In this document: in pieces, positions 40,465 to 49,089 of the stretch
How positions within the stretch are numbered: position 1 is the first letter of the stretch
How the letters are laid out: each line of letters starts with the position of its first letter
Notes under the pieces: model-generated
What the model saw: the letters and a program-made list of their open reading frames with translations, nothing else
Databases searched by the model: none
What the model was told of the DNA's origin: nothing
Position numbers and translations under genes: made by a program
Origin: Pseudomonas yangonensis
GTDB taxonomy: Bacteria > Pseudomonadota > Gammaproteobacteria > Pseudomonadales > Pseudomonadaceae
DNA length: 64,000 bases
Direction: 5' to 3'
Assembly (NCBI RefSeq): GCF_009932725.1
Contig: NZ_BLJU01000009.1
Span: forward strand, 124,001-188,000

Positions 40465-42255
40465 CTAAAAGGCGAAACTGCCCTCATCCATGGCCATCAA
40501 ACAATCCGCGCCGCCCAGCAGGGCTTCGCGGTGCGCGCTGGCGCGCGGCAGCACGCGGCGCAGATAGAACTCGGCGCCGTGCAGCTTGGCCTGGTAGAAC
40601 GCGGCCTCGCCGCTGCCCGCTTCCAGCCCATCCTGCGCCCGCGCCGCGGCCTGCAGCCAGAAACCGGCGAGCAGCACGTAGGCCGAGTACTGGAGAAAAT
40701 CCACCGAAGTGGCACCGATCTCCTGCGTATCGCGCTGGCATGCGGCGAGCACTTGCGTGCTCAGCTCGCGCCATTCGCCAATACGCGCCTGCACGACGGT
40801 CGCCATTTCCTTTAGCGCCGGGCGCGTGGTCTGGGCATCGCACAGCGCGCTGAACTCTGCCTGCAGCGCGCTCAATTCGGCGCCGCCGTCACCCAGCAGC
40901 TTACGGCGAATGTAGTCCAGCGCCTGGATGCCGTTGGTGCCTTCGTACAGCTGGGTGATGCGGCTGTCGCGCATCAGCTGCTCCATGCCCCATTCGCGGA
41001 TGAAACCGTGCCCACCGTAGACCTGCACGCCATGACTGGCCACCTCCTGGCCCATGTCGGTGAAGAACGCCTTGACGATGGGGATCAGCAGCGCCGCGCG
41101 CTTGCCGGCCGCCTTGCGCGCATCGGCCGACTCGGCGCCGTGCTCCAGATCCAGTTGGCGTGCAGTGTAGGCAGCGAGCATGCGACTGCCCTCGACCAGG
41201 GTCTTTTGCGTGAGCAGCATGCGCCGCACGTCGGGGTGAACGATGATCGGATCGGCCGCCTTGTCAGGCGCCTGCACACCCGCCAGGCCACGCGACTGCA
41301 GGCGCTCGCGGGCATAACGCAGCGCACCCTGGAAGGCCGCCTCGCCAATGCCGAGGCCCTGCAGGCCGACCTGAAAGCGCGCGTCGTTCATCATTGTGAA
41401 CATGCAGGCCAGACCCTGGTTGGCCTCGCCCACCAGCCAACCGGTGGCGCCGTCGAAGTTCATCACGCAGGTGGAGGCGCCCTTGATGCCCATCTTGTGC
41501 TCGATGGCCCCGCACGACAGGCTGTTGCGTTCGCCAGGCGTACCATCGGCGGCGGCGATAAATTTTGGCACCAGCAGCAGCGAAATGCCCTTCACGCCAG
41601 CCGGTGCATCGGGCAGGCGCGCCAGCACCAGGTGGATGATGTTCTCGGAGAAATCCTGCTCGCCGCCGCTGATGAAGATCTTGCTGCCGCTGACCTTGTA
41701 GCTGCCGTCGGCCTGCGGCTCGGCGCGGGTGCGCAGCAGGGCCAGGTCGGTGCCGGCCTGCGGCTCGGTCAGGCACATGGTGCCGGTCCACTGGCCGCTG
41801 ACCAGCTTGCTGAGGTACTGCTGTTTCAGCGTTTCGCTGCCGTGCTTGTGCAGCGCCAATACGGCGCCTTCGGTCAGCCCGGAGTAGACGCGGAAGGACA
41901 GCGAGGCGCCCATCAGCATCTCGTGAAAGGCGAAGGCCACCAGCTGCGGAAAGCCCTGGCCGCCGTACTCCACCGGCCCGGTCATGCTCGCCCAGCCGTT
42001 GTCCACGTATTGCCGGTAGGCCTCGGCAAAGCCCTTGGGCGTGCTGACCTGACCATTCTCCAGGCGGCAGCCCTCCTCGTCGCTGTTGCGATTGAGCGGG
42101 GCGATCTCACCCGCGGCGAAGGCTGCCGCCTCCTCCAGCACACCGTCGATGAGCTCGCGATCCAGGCCGTTGCCCAGGCGCTCGCAGTGGCCGGCAGCGT
42201 CGAACAGTTCGTGCAGCACGAAGCGCATATCGCGCAATGGCGCCTGATAACTCAT
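40465..42255 (-). CDS. Acyl-CoA dehydrogenase (DmdC/FadE-like, long form)
   Basis: A 596-residue FAD enzyme that introduces a trans-2 double bond in acyl-CoA. The flavin/substrate motifs MCLTEPQAGTDLA and KIFISGGEQD are present, and the catalytic base is E438 in LYEGTNGIQALD. The ~150-residue C-terminal extension is that of the long class typified by DmdC, but homologues act on varied acyl-CoAs and the neighbourhood lacks other dmd genes. The start ATG (42253-42255) overlaps the stop of the next gene by 4 bases. Confidence 0.93.
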   Translation of the reverse strand: MSYQAPLRDMRFVLHELFDAAGHCERLGNGLDRELIDGVLEEAAAFAAGEIAPLNRNSDEEGCRLENGQVSTPKGFAEAYRQYVDNGWASMTGPVEYGGQGFPQLVAFAFHEMLMGASLSFRVYSGLTEGAVLALHKHGSETLKQQYLSKLVSGQWTGTMCLTEPQAGTDLALLRTRAEPQADGSYKVSGSKIFISGGEQDFSENIIHLVLARLPDAPAGVKGISLLLVPKFIAAADGTPGERNSLSCGAIEHKMGIKGASTCVMNFDGATGWLVGEANQGLACMFTMMNDARFQVGLQGLGIGEAAFQGALRYARERLQSRGLAGVQAPDKAADPIIVHPDVRRMLLTQKTLVEGSRMLAAYTARQLDLEHGAESADARKAAGKRAALLIPIVKAFFTDMGQEVASHGVQVYGGHGFIREWGMEQLMRDSRITQLYEGTNGIQALDYIRRKLLGDGGAELSALQAEFSALCDAQTTRPALKEMATVVQARIGEWRELSTQVLAACQRDTQEIGATSVDFLQYSAYVLLAGFWLQAAARAQDGLEAGSGEAAFYQAKLHGAEFYLRRVLPRASAHREALLGGADCLMAMDEGSFAF

Positions 42256-43493
42256 ACCTGACCCTCCTGTACGTCGCTGAACTGCTTGTTCTCGGCAGCC
42301 AGGCGCTCGATCAGCGCCGCCGGCTGCCAGTGCGCGCCGAAACGCTCGGTCAGTTGCAACAGGCGCCGATGGATCGCCGCGACACCCTCGCCATCGGCCC
42401 AGGCCATCGGGCCGCCGCGCTCGGCAGGAAAGCCGTAGCCGTTGAGATAGACCAGGTCGATGTCGTGGCTGTTGGCGGCGATGTTCTCCTCGAGAATCTT
42501 CGCCCCCTCGTTGACCAGCGCCAGCAGGCAGCGCTCGAGAATCTCCTCGTTGCCGATATCGCGGCGGGTGAAACCCAGGCGCTCCGACTGCATCTGCACC
42601 AAGCCGTCGACGACCGGGTCATGCTCGGCCTGGCGACTGCCGGGCGCATAGAGGTAGTAGCCCTTGCCGCTCTTCTGGCCGAAGCGGCCCAGCTCGCACA
42701 GGCGGTTGTCCACCTGTACCGCCGGATCATCCTGCCCCTCCCCTGCCAGTTCGCGGGCGCGCCATTCCAGGTCGATGCCGACCACGTCGTACATGCGAAA
42801 CGGCCCCATGGCGAAGCCGAAGCCCTGCAGCGCCGCGTCCACCTGGTGCGGCCAGGCGCCTTCGAGCAGTAGCATGCGCGCCTCGCGCACGTAGGTGTGC
42901 AGCATGCGGTTGCCGATAAAGCCGTGGCAGTTGCCGGCCACCACCGCCACCTTGCCCATGCGCTCGCCCAGCTCCTGTGCGGCCTGCAACACGGCCGGCG
43001 CGGTCTTGCCGCCGCGGACTATCTCCAGCAGCTTCATGATGTGCGCCGGGCTGAAGAAGTGCAGGCCCAGCACGGCTTCCGGCCGCGCGGTGACGGCGGC
43101 GATGGCGTCGATATCCAGCGCCGAGGTATTGCTGGCGAGGATGGCGCCGGGCTTCATCACCGCGTCCAGCTCGCGGAAAATGCGTTGCTTGAGCTCAAGA
43201 TTCTCGTACACCGCCTCGATCACCAAGTCGGCGTCGGCCAGGGCCGCATAGCTTTCCACCGCATGGGTTCGGGCGCGTCGCGCCGCGGCTTCGGCCTCAT
43301 CGATGCGGCCCTTGGCGACGTTGTGCGCCCAGGTTTCCTCGGCCATTGCCAGGCCCTGCTCGACCATCTGCGGATTGTTGTCCAGCCACAGCACCTGCAG
43401 GCCGGCATTGGCCAGGCTGATGACGATGCCGCGGCCCATGGTGCCGGCGCCGATCACGGCGGCACAGCGAAGCGGCGAGACGACTTTGTTCAT
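42252..43493 (-). CDS. 3-hydroxyacyl-CoA dehydrogenase
   Basis: A 413-residue NAD-dependent dehydrogenase without a fused hydratase. The nucleotide-binding motif VIGAGTMGRG is at 13-22, and the catalytic pair is H145 (GLHFFSPAH) and E157. Two tandem C-terminal helical domains make it longer than FadB2-type enzymes and like the dehydrogenase half of FadB. ATG 43491-43493 follows AGAGGA. Coupled to the acyl-CoA dehydrogenase, it supplies the first and third beta-oxidation steps; hydratase and thiolase must come from elsewhere. Confidence 0.93.
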   Translation of the reverse strand: MNKVVSPLRCAAVIGAGTMGRGIVISLANAGLQVLWLDNNPQMVEQGLAMAEETWAHNVAKGRIDEAEAAARRARTHAVESYAALADADLVIEAVYENLELKQRIFRELDAVMKPGAILASNTSALDIDAIAAVTARPEAVLGLHFFSPAHIMKLLEIVRGGKTAPAVLQAAQELGERMGKVAVVAGNCHGFIGNRMLHTYVREARMLLLEGAWPHQVDAALQGFGFAMGPFRMYDVVGIDLEWRARELAGEGQDDPAVQVDNRLCELGRFGQKSGKGYYLYAPGSRQAEHDPVVDGLVQMQSERLGFTRRDIGNEEILERCLLALVNEGAKILEENIAANSHDIDLVYLNGYGFPAERGGPMAWADGEGVAAIHRRLLQLTERFGAHWQPAALIERLAAENKQFSDVQEGQV

Positions 43494-43526
43494 TGTTATT
43501 CCTCTCGTGCACAAACAGGCTGGGCA

Positions 43527-43664
43527 CCCTTAAAAACTACCTGCGTTGTCATCGCTGCGTTAAAAACAGGCTCAAAATGCTCATTTACAACCCGTAAACT
43601 CCGCTTTTTCGCCTGTTTTCGCCTTGCGCTGACTGCCTCGCCTACGTTTTTAAAGGCACCCAGA
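43527..43664. repeat. Long imperfect palindrome (~138 bp)
   Basis: The left half (from TTAAAAACTACCTGCG through GCGTTAAAAACAGGC to ATGCTCATTTAC) is matched in reverse complement by the right half (from GTAAACTCCGC through GCCTGTTTTCGCC to GCCTACGTTTTTAAAGG). The whole intergenic space between the hydroxyacyl-CoA dehydrogenase and LysR genes is mostly this element. It has no open frame and no T-run terminator. It resembles dispersed, non-autonomous palindromic repeats I have seen in Pseudomonas genomes. Confidence 0.85.
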
Positions 43665-43716
43665 AGCTTGGGTCACGATAAGCAAGCCGCTACTATTTTT
43701 GAAATTTAGTCTTGTG

Positions 43717-43727
43717 ATACGACGTAT
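43717..43727. promoter_or_regulatory. Candidate LysR operator just upstream of the LysR gene
   Basis: ATACG-A-CGTAT is an 11-base palindrome of T-N11-A type, seven bases before the LysR start codon. LysR regulators usually bind such a site and repress themselves. It is a short motif, and I did not test how often it occurs. Confidence 0.35.
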
Positions 43728-43734
43728 TCAGTAG

Positions 43735-44637
43735 ATGAATTTCACCAACTTCGACCTCAATCTGCTGCGCGTGCTCGATGCCCTGCTGCGCGAGCAGAAC
43801 GTCTCGCGCGCCGCCGAGCACCTGGCGCTGAGCCAGCCGGCGGTCAGCAATGCCCTGGGCCGTCTGCGCGAGCTGCTCGACGATCCGCTGCTGGTGCGCG
43901 TGGGCAGACGCATGCAGCCTACCCCGCGGGCCCTGGCGCTGGAGGCGCCGATCCGCAGCGCGCTGCGCCAACTGGAGCAGAGCCTGAGCGCGGGCGAGGC
44001 CTTCGAGCCGGGCGAAAGCCGCCAGCGCTTTCGCATCGCCGTCACCGATTACGTCGAGCTGGTGTGCATGCCGCGCCTGCTCGACCGCCTCAGCCGCAAG
44101 GCGCCGGGCATCGGCATCGATATTCGCCACCTCAGTCCCAGCCTGCCGATGGAGGCGCTGGACAAGGGCGAGCTGGACCTGGTGCTGGGCCGCTTCGACG
44201 AGATGCCGGCGCGTTTCGCCCGCCGTCACTGGATGAGCGAGACGCTCAAGCTGGCGGTACGCCGCGAGCATCCGCTGCTGCGTCGGGGCAGCCTGGATCT
44301 GGAGACCTTCCTGCGCCTGCGTCACCTCTGGGTGCACGGCGGGCAGACCCGCGGCATGGTCGATCAGTGGCTGGGCGAACAGGGCCTGTCGCGGCAGATC
44401 TTCTACACCACGCCGAACTACCTGCAGGCGGCGCACATCGTCGCCGGCAGCGAACTGGCGGCCGTGCTGCCCACTGCCCTGGCCCGGCATTTCGCCACGC
44501 TGCTGCCGCTGCAATTGTTCGACCTGCCCTTCGCCCTCGGCCCCTTCCATTTGGAAGTGGTCAGCCTGGCGCAACGTCAGCGCGATGCCGCGCTGCAATG
44601 GCTGATCGAGGAGATCGTCGCAGTGGCCAACCCCTAG
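43735..44637 (+). CDS. LysR-family transcriptional regulator
   Basis: A 300-residue LTTR. The N-terminal winged helix is clear (FDLNLLRVLDALL, then NVSRAAEHLALSQPAVSNALGRLRELLDDPLLVRVG at about 22-57), and residues ~95-295 form the effector-binding domain. The family resembles NodD/NahR-like LTTRs, with the FDLNLL start. It diverges from the acyl-CoA and hydroxyacyl-CoA dehydrogenase operon, which is the obvious target. The ligand is unknown. Confidence 0.9.
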   Translation: MNFTNFDLNLLRVLDALLREQNVSRAAEHLALSQPAVSNALGRLRELLDDPLLVRVGRRMQPTPRALALEAPIRSALRQLEQSLSAGEAFEPGESRQRFRIAVTDYVELVCMPRLLDRLSRKAPGIGIDIRHLSPSLPMEALDKGELDLVLGRFDEMPARFARRHWMSETLKLAVRREHPLLRRGSLDLETFLRLRHLWVHGGQTRGMVDQWLGEQGLSRQIFYTTPNYLQAAHIVAGSELAAVLPTALARHFATLLPLQLFDLPFALGPFHLEVVSLAQRQRDAALQWLIEEIVAVANP

Positions 44638-44652
44638 GGAGCGCCGCGCCAT

Positions 44653-44689
44653 GCGCACCGGCCATTCTTCCGGTGCAATGGCGGTGCGC
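44653..44689. terminator. GC-rich hairpin between the convergent LysR and transporter genes
   Basis: GCGCACCGGCCATT pairs with AATGGCGGTGCGC with one bulged base, enclosing a second small hairpin (ACCGG / CCGGT alternative). No T run follows, so termination would depend on stem strength. It fills the 62-base gap. Confidence 0.5.
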
Positions 44690-44699
44690 ACAGCACCTC

Positions 44700-45983
44700 C
44701 TAACTCTGGACTTGGCGATCGACGCGCCCGCCCAGGTACCAGCCGAGCACGCCCCATAGTGCGGCGCACAGCGCGCCGGCCATCGCCACCAGCCAGGCGC
44801 CGTGACCGAGCATGTCCAGCCCGGCCTTGGCCCAGCCACTGAGGGCATCGCCGCCGCGATAGACGACGGTGTCGATGAAGTTCTTCGCCTTGTACTTGCT
44901 CTCGGCATCCAGCGGGGCGAACAGCATCTCCCGCCCCGGCCGGACGAAGGCGTACTCGCCGATGCGCCGCACGATCATCAACCCCGCCAGCATGGCGAAG
45001 GTCGGTGCCAGCGCCAGGCCGATAAAGCCCAGGCAGACCAGTGCCGGCACCAGCGACAGCAACACGCGCACGCCGAGCTTCTGCGCCACCCGGCCGGTGA
45101 TGAACAATTGAGTCGTCAGGGCGCCGGCCTGCACGACAAAGTCGATGATGCCGAACACCCGCACCTGCGCAGCGCGCTCCGGGAACAACTCGGCCACCAG
45201 GCGCGCCTGTTCGAAGTAGAGGAAGGTGCTGACCGAGGTCAGCAGCAGAATGAACGCGCCGATGCCCAGCAGATAACGCGAGCCGAGCATGCGCGTCAGC
45301 CCGCTGAAGGGATTGCCCGGCACCGGCATGCGCGGGCTTTCGCTGGGCAGCGCTCCCGGCCGCCCGGCGCCCTGGCGTTCACGCCAGACCATCAGATAGC
45401 GCTTGAGCGCCATGGCCACCCCGAGCAGCACGGCGGCCATCAGCATCAACCCGGACTCGCCGATGGGCCCGATCAGTACAGTGCTCACAAGCGGCCCGCA
45501 CAACCCGCCGACACTGGCGCCCGCAGCGATGAAGGCGAACAGCCGGCGCGCCTGGGCGCCATCGAACACATCGGCCATCAGGCTCCAGGCCACAGAGACG
45601 ACGAACAGGTTGTAGACCGAGATCCACACATAGAACACCCGCGCCAGCCAGACACTGTCGTGGTCGAGGCGAAACAGCAGCACAAAGACCAACAGGTTGA
45701 GACAGAAGAAGCCGTACACCCAGTCGATGAAATGGATGCGCGGCACCTTCGAGTTGAGCCAGGCGAATAGCGGCACCGCCAGCAGCATGACGACGAAGGT
45801 GGCGGTGAACAGCCACTGCAGGTTGTTCACCCCGCCGGTAATGCCCATTGCCTCACGGATCGGCCGCAGCATGAAGTAGCCGGCGAACAGGCAGAAGAAC
45901 AGGGCGAATCCGGCCAGCACCGCCGCCAGCTCCTGCTTCTCGGCATTGATCGCCCGCGCCAGGCGCCAGCTGAGCGCCTGCAT
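44700..45983 (-). CDS. MFS-type membrane transporter, resembles NTP/NDP exchangers
   Basis: A 427-residue protein with about twelve hydrophobic helices. The block YFMLRPIREAMG near residues 36-47 and the later GEYAFVRPGREMLFAPLDAESKYKAKNFIDT segment resemble the TlcC/NTP-NDP exchange transporter group, whose best-known members import ATP in obligate intracellular bacteria. In free-living Pseudomonas the substrate is unknown. The start codon lies one base from the stop of the Tat-exported reductase gene, so both are on one transcript from the promoter at 46935-46963. Confidence 0.82.
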   Translation of the reverse strand: MQALSWRLARAINAEKQELAAVLAGFALFFCLFAGYFMLRPIREAMGITGGVNNLQWLFTATFVVMLLAVPLFAWLNSKVPRIHFIDWVYGFFCLNLLVFVLLFRLDHDSVWLARVFYVWISVYNLFVVSVAWSLMADVFDGAQARRLFAFIAAGASVGGLCGPLVSTVLIGPIGESGLMLMAAVLLGVAMALKRYLMVWRERQGAGRPGALPSESPRMPVPGNPFSGLTRMLGSRYLLGIGAFILLLTSVSTFLYFEQARLVAELFPERAAQVRVFGIIDFVVQAGALTTQLFITGRVAQKLGVRVLLSLVPALVCLGFIGLALAPTFAMLAGLMIVRRIGEYAFVRPGREMLFAPLDAESKYKAKNFIDTVVYRGGDALSGWAKAGLDMLGHGAWLVAMAGALCAALWGVLGWYLGGRVDRQVQS

Positions 45984-45984
45984 C

Positions 45985-46905
45985 TCAGGCGAACAGCTCG
46001 ATGATGCGTTTGCGCTGCGCCGCGTCCGGCAGGCGGCCCTGACCGGCGAGAATATTGTCAGCCATGTAACGCGGGTTGGAGGTGGCCGGAATCACCGCCG
46101 TCACCGCAGGATTGGCAAGGATGAACTTGAGCATCAGCTGCGCCCAGGAGGTGACATCCAGCTCGATCGCCGCCCAGTCAGGCAGGTTTTGCCCCTTTAC
46201 CCGGTCGAACAGTGCCGAGCGCTGAAACGGGCGATTGATCAGCACCGCGATGCCCTTGTCGGCGCAGTAGGGCAGCAACTCGCGCTCGGCATTGCGCTCG
46301 CCGATGGAGTAGTTGAACTGGACGAAATCCACCGGCTCGTTGCGCAGCACCTCGAGCAGGCGCTCATGGGCGGAGTCCAGATAGTGGGTCACGCCGATGT
46401 AACGTACCCGGCCCTGCTCTTTCAGCTCGCGCAGCAGCGCAAGTTGAGTGCTGGTGTCCTGCAGGTTGTGCACCTGCATCAGGTCGATGGTAGTGGCCCT
46501 GAGCGCGGCGAAGCTGGCCTCGACCTGACGCTCACCGGCCGCACGCCCGGTCGAGGACACCTTGCTGGCCAGGAACAGGCGCTTGCGCATGCCATCCTCG
46601 GCGGCCAGCGCCCCGCACACTGCCTCGGCCCGCCCGTAGCTGGGCGCGGTATCCACCAGGCTGCCGCCGCCGTTGACCAGCGCTTGCAACACCTCGCGCA
46701 GCGGTTGCAACGCTTCATCTGTCAGCGCCACGTCATGGGTGCGTGAGGTGCCCAGACCGATCACCGGCAGCTGTTCGCCGCTACTGGGAATCGCCCGGCT
46801 CAGCAGGGGGCCTGAGGCAAAGGCGGACGACGGCAACCAGGGCATCAGGGCAGCCAGCGCAGCCAGACTGGCGCTACCTTGCAGGACTCGACGACGACTG
46901 GGCAT
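45985..46905 (-). CDS. Tat-exported aldo/keto reductase
   Basis: A 306-residue aldo/keto reductase with a twin-arginine signal: SRRRVLQG at 3-10, a hydrophobic run, and likely cleavage after AFA (30/31). The catalytic tetrad is complete: D85, Y90 (VDTAPSYG), K115 (ASK) and H146 (MQVHN). Most family members are cytoplasmic and use NADPH. A Tat signal means it folds with its cofactor before export to the periplasm, where it would not be regenerated in the usual way. It is first in the operon with the transporter downstream. Confidence 0.9.
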   Translation of the reverse strand: MPSRRRVLQGSASLAALAALMPWLPSSAFASGPLLSRAIPSSGEQLPVIGLGTSRTHDVALTDEALQPLREVLQALVNGGGSLVDTAPSYGRAEAVCGALAAEDGMRKRLFLASKVSSTGRAAGERQVEASFAALRATTIDLMQVHNLQDTSTQLALLRELKEQGRVRYIGVTHYLDSAHERLLEVLRNEPVDFVQFNYSIGERNAERELLPYCADKGIAVLINRPFQRSALFDRVKGQNLPDWAAIELDVTSWAQLMLKFILANPAVTAVIPATSNPRYMADNILAGQGRLPDAAQRKRIIELFA

Positions 46906-46934
46906 GACCAGGCTCCTCTCTCAGTGACCGGTTG

Positions 46935-46963
46935 GTTATAGGCACTGACCACGCGCTGACCAA
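46935..46963 (-). promoter_or_regulatory. Sigma-70-type promoter for the aldo/keto reductase operon
   Basis: On the minus strand, TTGGTC (46958-46963) and TATAAC (46935-46940) are separated by exactly 17 bases, and the -10 ends 29 bases before the start codon. This is a close match to the consensus. Confidence 0.6.
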
Positions 46964-47136
46964 GGCGTTACATCCGCAGTGGCTTCTGTGTGGGGAAGCG
47001 GTCAGAGCGAAGCCAGACGGGCACAGGCGCTTATCACGGGACGAAGAGGAGAATGAGGCAGGCTAGGGATGCAATATCCGGTAACCAAAATGCCGCTGCG
47101 CCAGGCAAGGCCGAGGCGCAACGGTCGGGAAAGCGT

Positions 47137-47304
47137 TCAGGCCGCGTGCGTTGAAGATTCGCTGATCAGCATGCCGTGGGAAACGAGATAGCAACGATGG
47201 CCGTTCTGCAGCATCAAAGGGCTGCGGCTGGAGATGACCCAGCCCTTGCTCAGCAGCTGTTCGATATGAGCGCGCAGTGCGGGTAGATGGCGCTGTTCCT
47301 TCAT
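47137..47304 (-). CDS. Small hypothetical protein (55 residues)
   Basis: A 55-codon frame in a 541-base gap otherwise without genes. It starts at ATG 47302-47304, with AGAGG about six bases upstream, and ends at a TGA at 47137-47139. The protein starts MKEQRHLPALRAHIEQLL, then has SKGWVISSRSPLMLQNGHRCYLV split by turns, and ends SSTHAA. It looks like a small soluble alpha/beta protein: no signal, no membrane helix, balanced charge. The composition and a proper ribosome site favour a real gene over chance. I do not recognise the family. The rest of the gap (46964-47136 and 47305-47447) shows nothing else. Confidence 0.6.
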   Translation of the reverse strand: MKEQRHLPALRAHIEQLLSKGWVISSRSPLMLQNGHRCYLVSHGMLISESSTHAA

Positions 47305-47447
47305 GGCCGACCTCTGGTTGATTAGGCGCTTGGCACCTTGTTGTTCTTCCGTGACGCAGCTCGCAAAAGTGTAGTGGCGCTCTGCCAGGAACGTAAGCGG
47401 CGCGATTGTGTAATATTTTGTAGGACATTCGCTATAGCCCCGTCACA

Positions 47448-48932
47448 TCAAGGCTGCGCCAACACCGCTTGCGGCTCCTCCTGAGGCGCAGAGAACACCA
47501 GGTAGTCGTCTTCGAGCTTGCCGTAGCGCAGCAGCGCCAGATCAAGCAGGTAGTTCTGATGCAGCTTCCACGGCACCCGGTCGCCCTGCGCCGGCAACAG
47601 GTGCGCGGCGCGCTTGATATAGCCCGACTGCAAATCGAGAAAGGGCTCCGGGCGGACGCTGCCGCCCTTGTCGCGTGGTGTCACCTGACGCATGCCGATG
47701 GCGTCCAGATGATTGATCAGGCGGCAGAAGTACTCGCTGGAAAGATCGGCCTTGAGCGTCCAGCTGGCGTTGGTGTAGCCCATCACCACCGCCAGGTTGG
47801 GCAGATCGCGCAGCATGATGCCGCGATAGCCCATGCTCTTCGGCGCCTCGAATGGCGCGCCATCGACCTGCACAGCGATGCCGCCGAACAACTGCAACTG
47901 CAGACCGGTGGCGCTGACGATCACATCGGCAGCCAGCTCCTCGCCGCCCTTGAGCCGAACGCCCTGGGCGGTGAAACGCTCGATCTCGGCCGTGACCACC
48001 TGCGCCCTGCCCTGGCGCAGCACGCGGAACAGGTCGCCATCCGGCACTGCGCAGACGCGCTGGTCCCAGGGCTTGTAGCGGGGGCTGAAATGGCGCAGAT
48101 CGACCTCGCCCATCTGCCGCCGCACCAGCCCCAGCAGTATCCGCCGCACCAGACTGGGAAAGCGCTTGGCCAGCTTGTAGAAGACCAGTTGCAGAGTCAC
48201 GTTGCGCCCGCGCGCCAGGCGATACACCCACCTCTCCGGCAACACCCGGCGCAGTGCATTGGACAGCGCATCGCGCTGCGGCAGGTTGATCACGTAGCTG
48301 GGCGAACGCTGCAGCATGGTGACCTGAGCCGCGCGCTCGGCGAGTGCTGGCACCAGGGTCACCGCCGTGGCGCCGCTGCCGATCACCAGTACGTGCTTGC
48401 CGCTGTAGTCGAAGCCCTCAGGCCACAGCTGTGGATGAATGAAGGTGCCCTGATAATCCTCGCGCCCGGTGAATTCGGGGGTGTAGCCAGCCTCGTAGCG
48501 GTAGTAGCCGGTGCACATCATCAGGAACTGGCAGCTCATGCGCAGCGGCTCGCTCTCCTCGCCGCGCTGCACCCGCAACTGCCAGGTGGCGCTGGCGCTG
48601 CACCAATTGGCCTCGAGCACCCTGTGCCGATAGCGGATCAAGCGGTCGACGCCATGCTCGGCGGCCGTTTCCTCGATGTAACGGCGAATAGACGTACCGT
48701 CGGCAATGGCCTGCGGATCGCTCCAGGGTTTGAAGTTGTAGCCGAGGGTGTACATGTCCGAGTCGGAACGAATGCCCGGATAACGAAACAGATCCCAGGT
48801 GCCGCCCATGGCCTCGCGCCCCTCGAGAATGGCGAAACGCTTGGTCGGGCACAGCCGTTTGAGGTGGCAAGCCGCGCCGACTCCGGACAGGCCGGCGCCG
48901 ATGATCAGGACATCCAGATGTTCAACGGACAT
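47448..48932 (-). CDS. Flavin-containing monooxygenase, Baeyer-Villiger/EthA-like
   Basis: A 494-residue class B flavoprotein monooxygenase. The FAD motif IIGAGLSG is at 10-17 and the NADPH motif VIGSGATAVT is near 187. Between them the fingerprint reads YQGTFIHPQLWPEG, where the usual first residue F is Y. It also has GGTWDLFRYPGIRSDSDMYT, as in EthA-type enzymes. These oxidise ketones or thioamides using NADPH and O2. There is no co-directional partner gene, so the natural substrate cannot be inferred from context. Confidence 0.9.
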   Translation of the reverse strand: MSVEHLDVLIIGAGLSGVGAACHLKRLCPTKRFAILEGREAMGGTWDLFRYPGIRSDSDMYTLGYNFKPWSDPQAIADGTSIRRYIEETAAEHGVDRLIRYRHRVLEANWCSASATWQLRVQRGEESEPLRMSCQFLMMCTGYYRYEAGYTPEFTGREDYQGTFIHPQLWPEGFDYSGKHVLVIGSGATAVTLVPALAERAAQVTMLQRSPSYVINLPQRDALSNALRRVLPERWVYRLARGRNVTLQLVFYKLAKRFPSLVRRILLGLVRRQMGEVDLRHFSPRYKPWDQRVCAVPDGDLFRVLRQGRAQVVTAEIERFTAQGVRLKGGEELAADVIVSATGLQLQLFGGIAVQVDGAPFEAPKSMGYRGIMLRDLPNLAVVMGYTNASWTLKADLSSEYFCRLINHLDAIGMRQVTPRDKGGSVRPEPFLDLQSGYIKRAAHLLPAQGDRVPWKLHQNYLLDLALLRYGKLEDDYLVFSAPQEEPQAVLAQP

Positions 48933-49089
48933 GACTCAGCCTCGCTTGCCTCGGGACAATGAGCATCACCTTAGTCCATGCAACTGTCATCCGGTCTTTG
49001 CGGGAGCTGGCAGCTGATTCGCCGCTCCATTCACATCCGCTGACTGTCGTGACTGGCTTGAGGCGCCCCTGCAGCGCTAAGCTGTGGCG

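Noticed and set aside
47063..47428. 121-codon minus-strand frame around the small gene
   Set aside because: It lies in another frame, is rich in Arg/Pro and lacks a ribosome site; the 55-codon frame is better supported.
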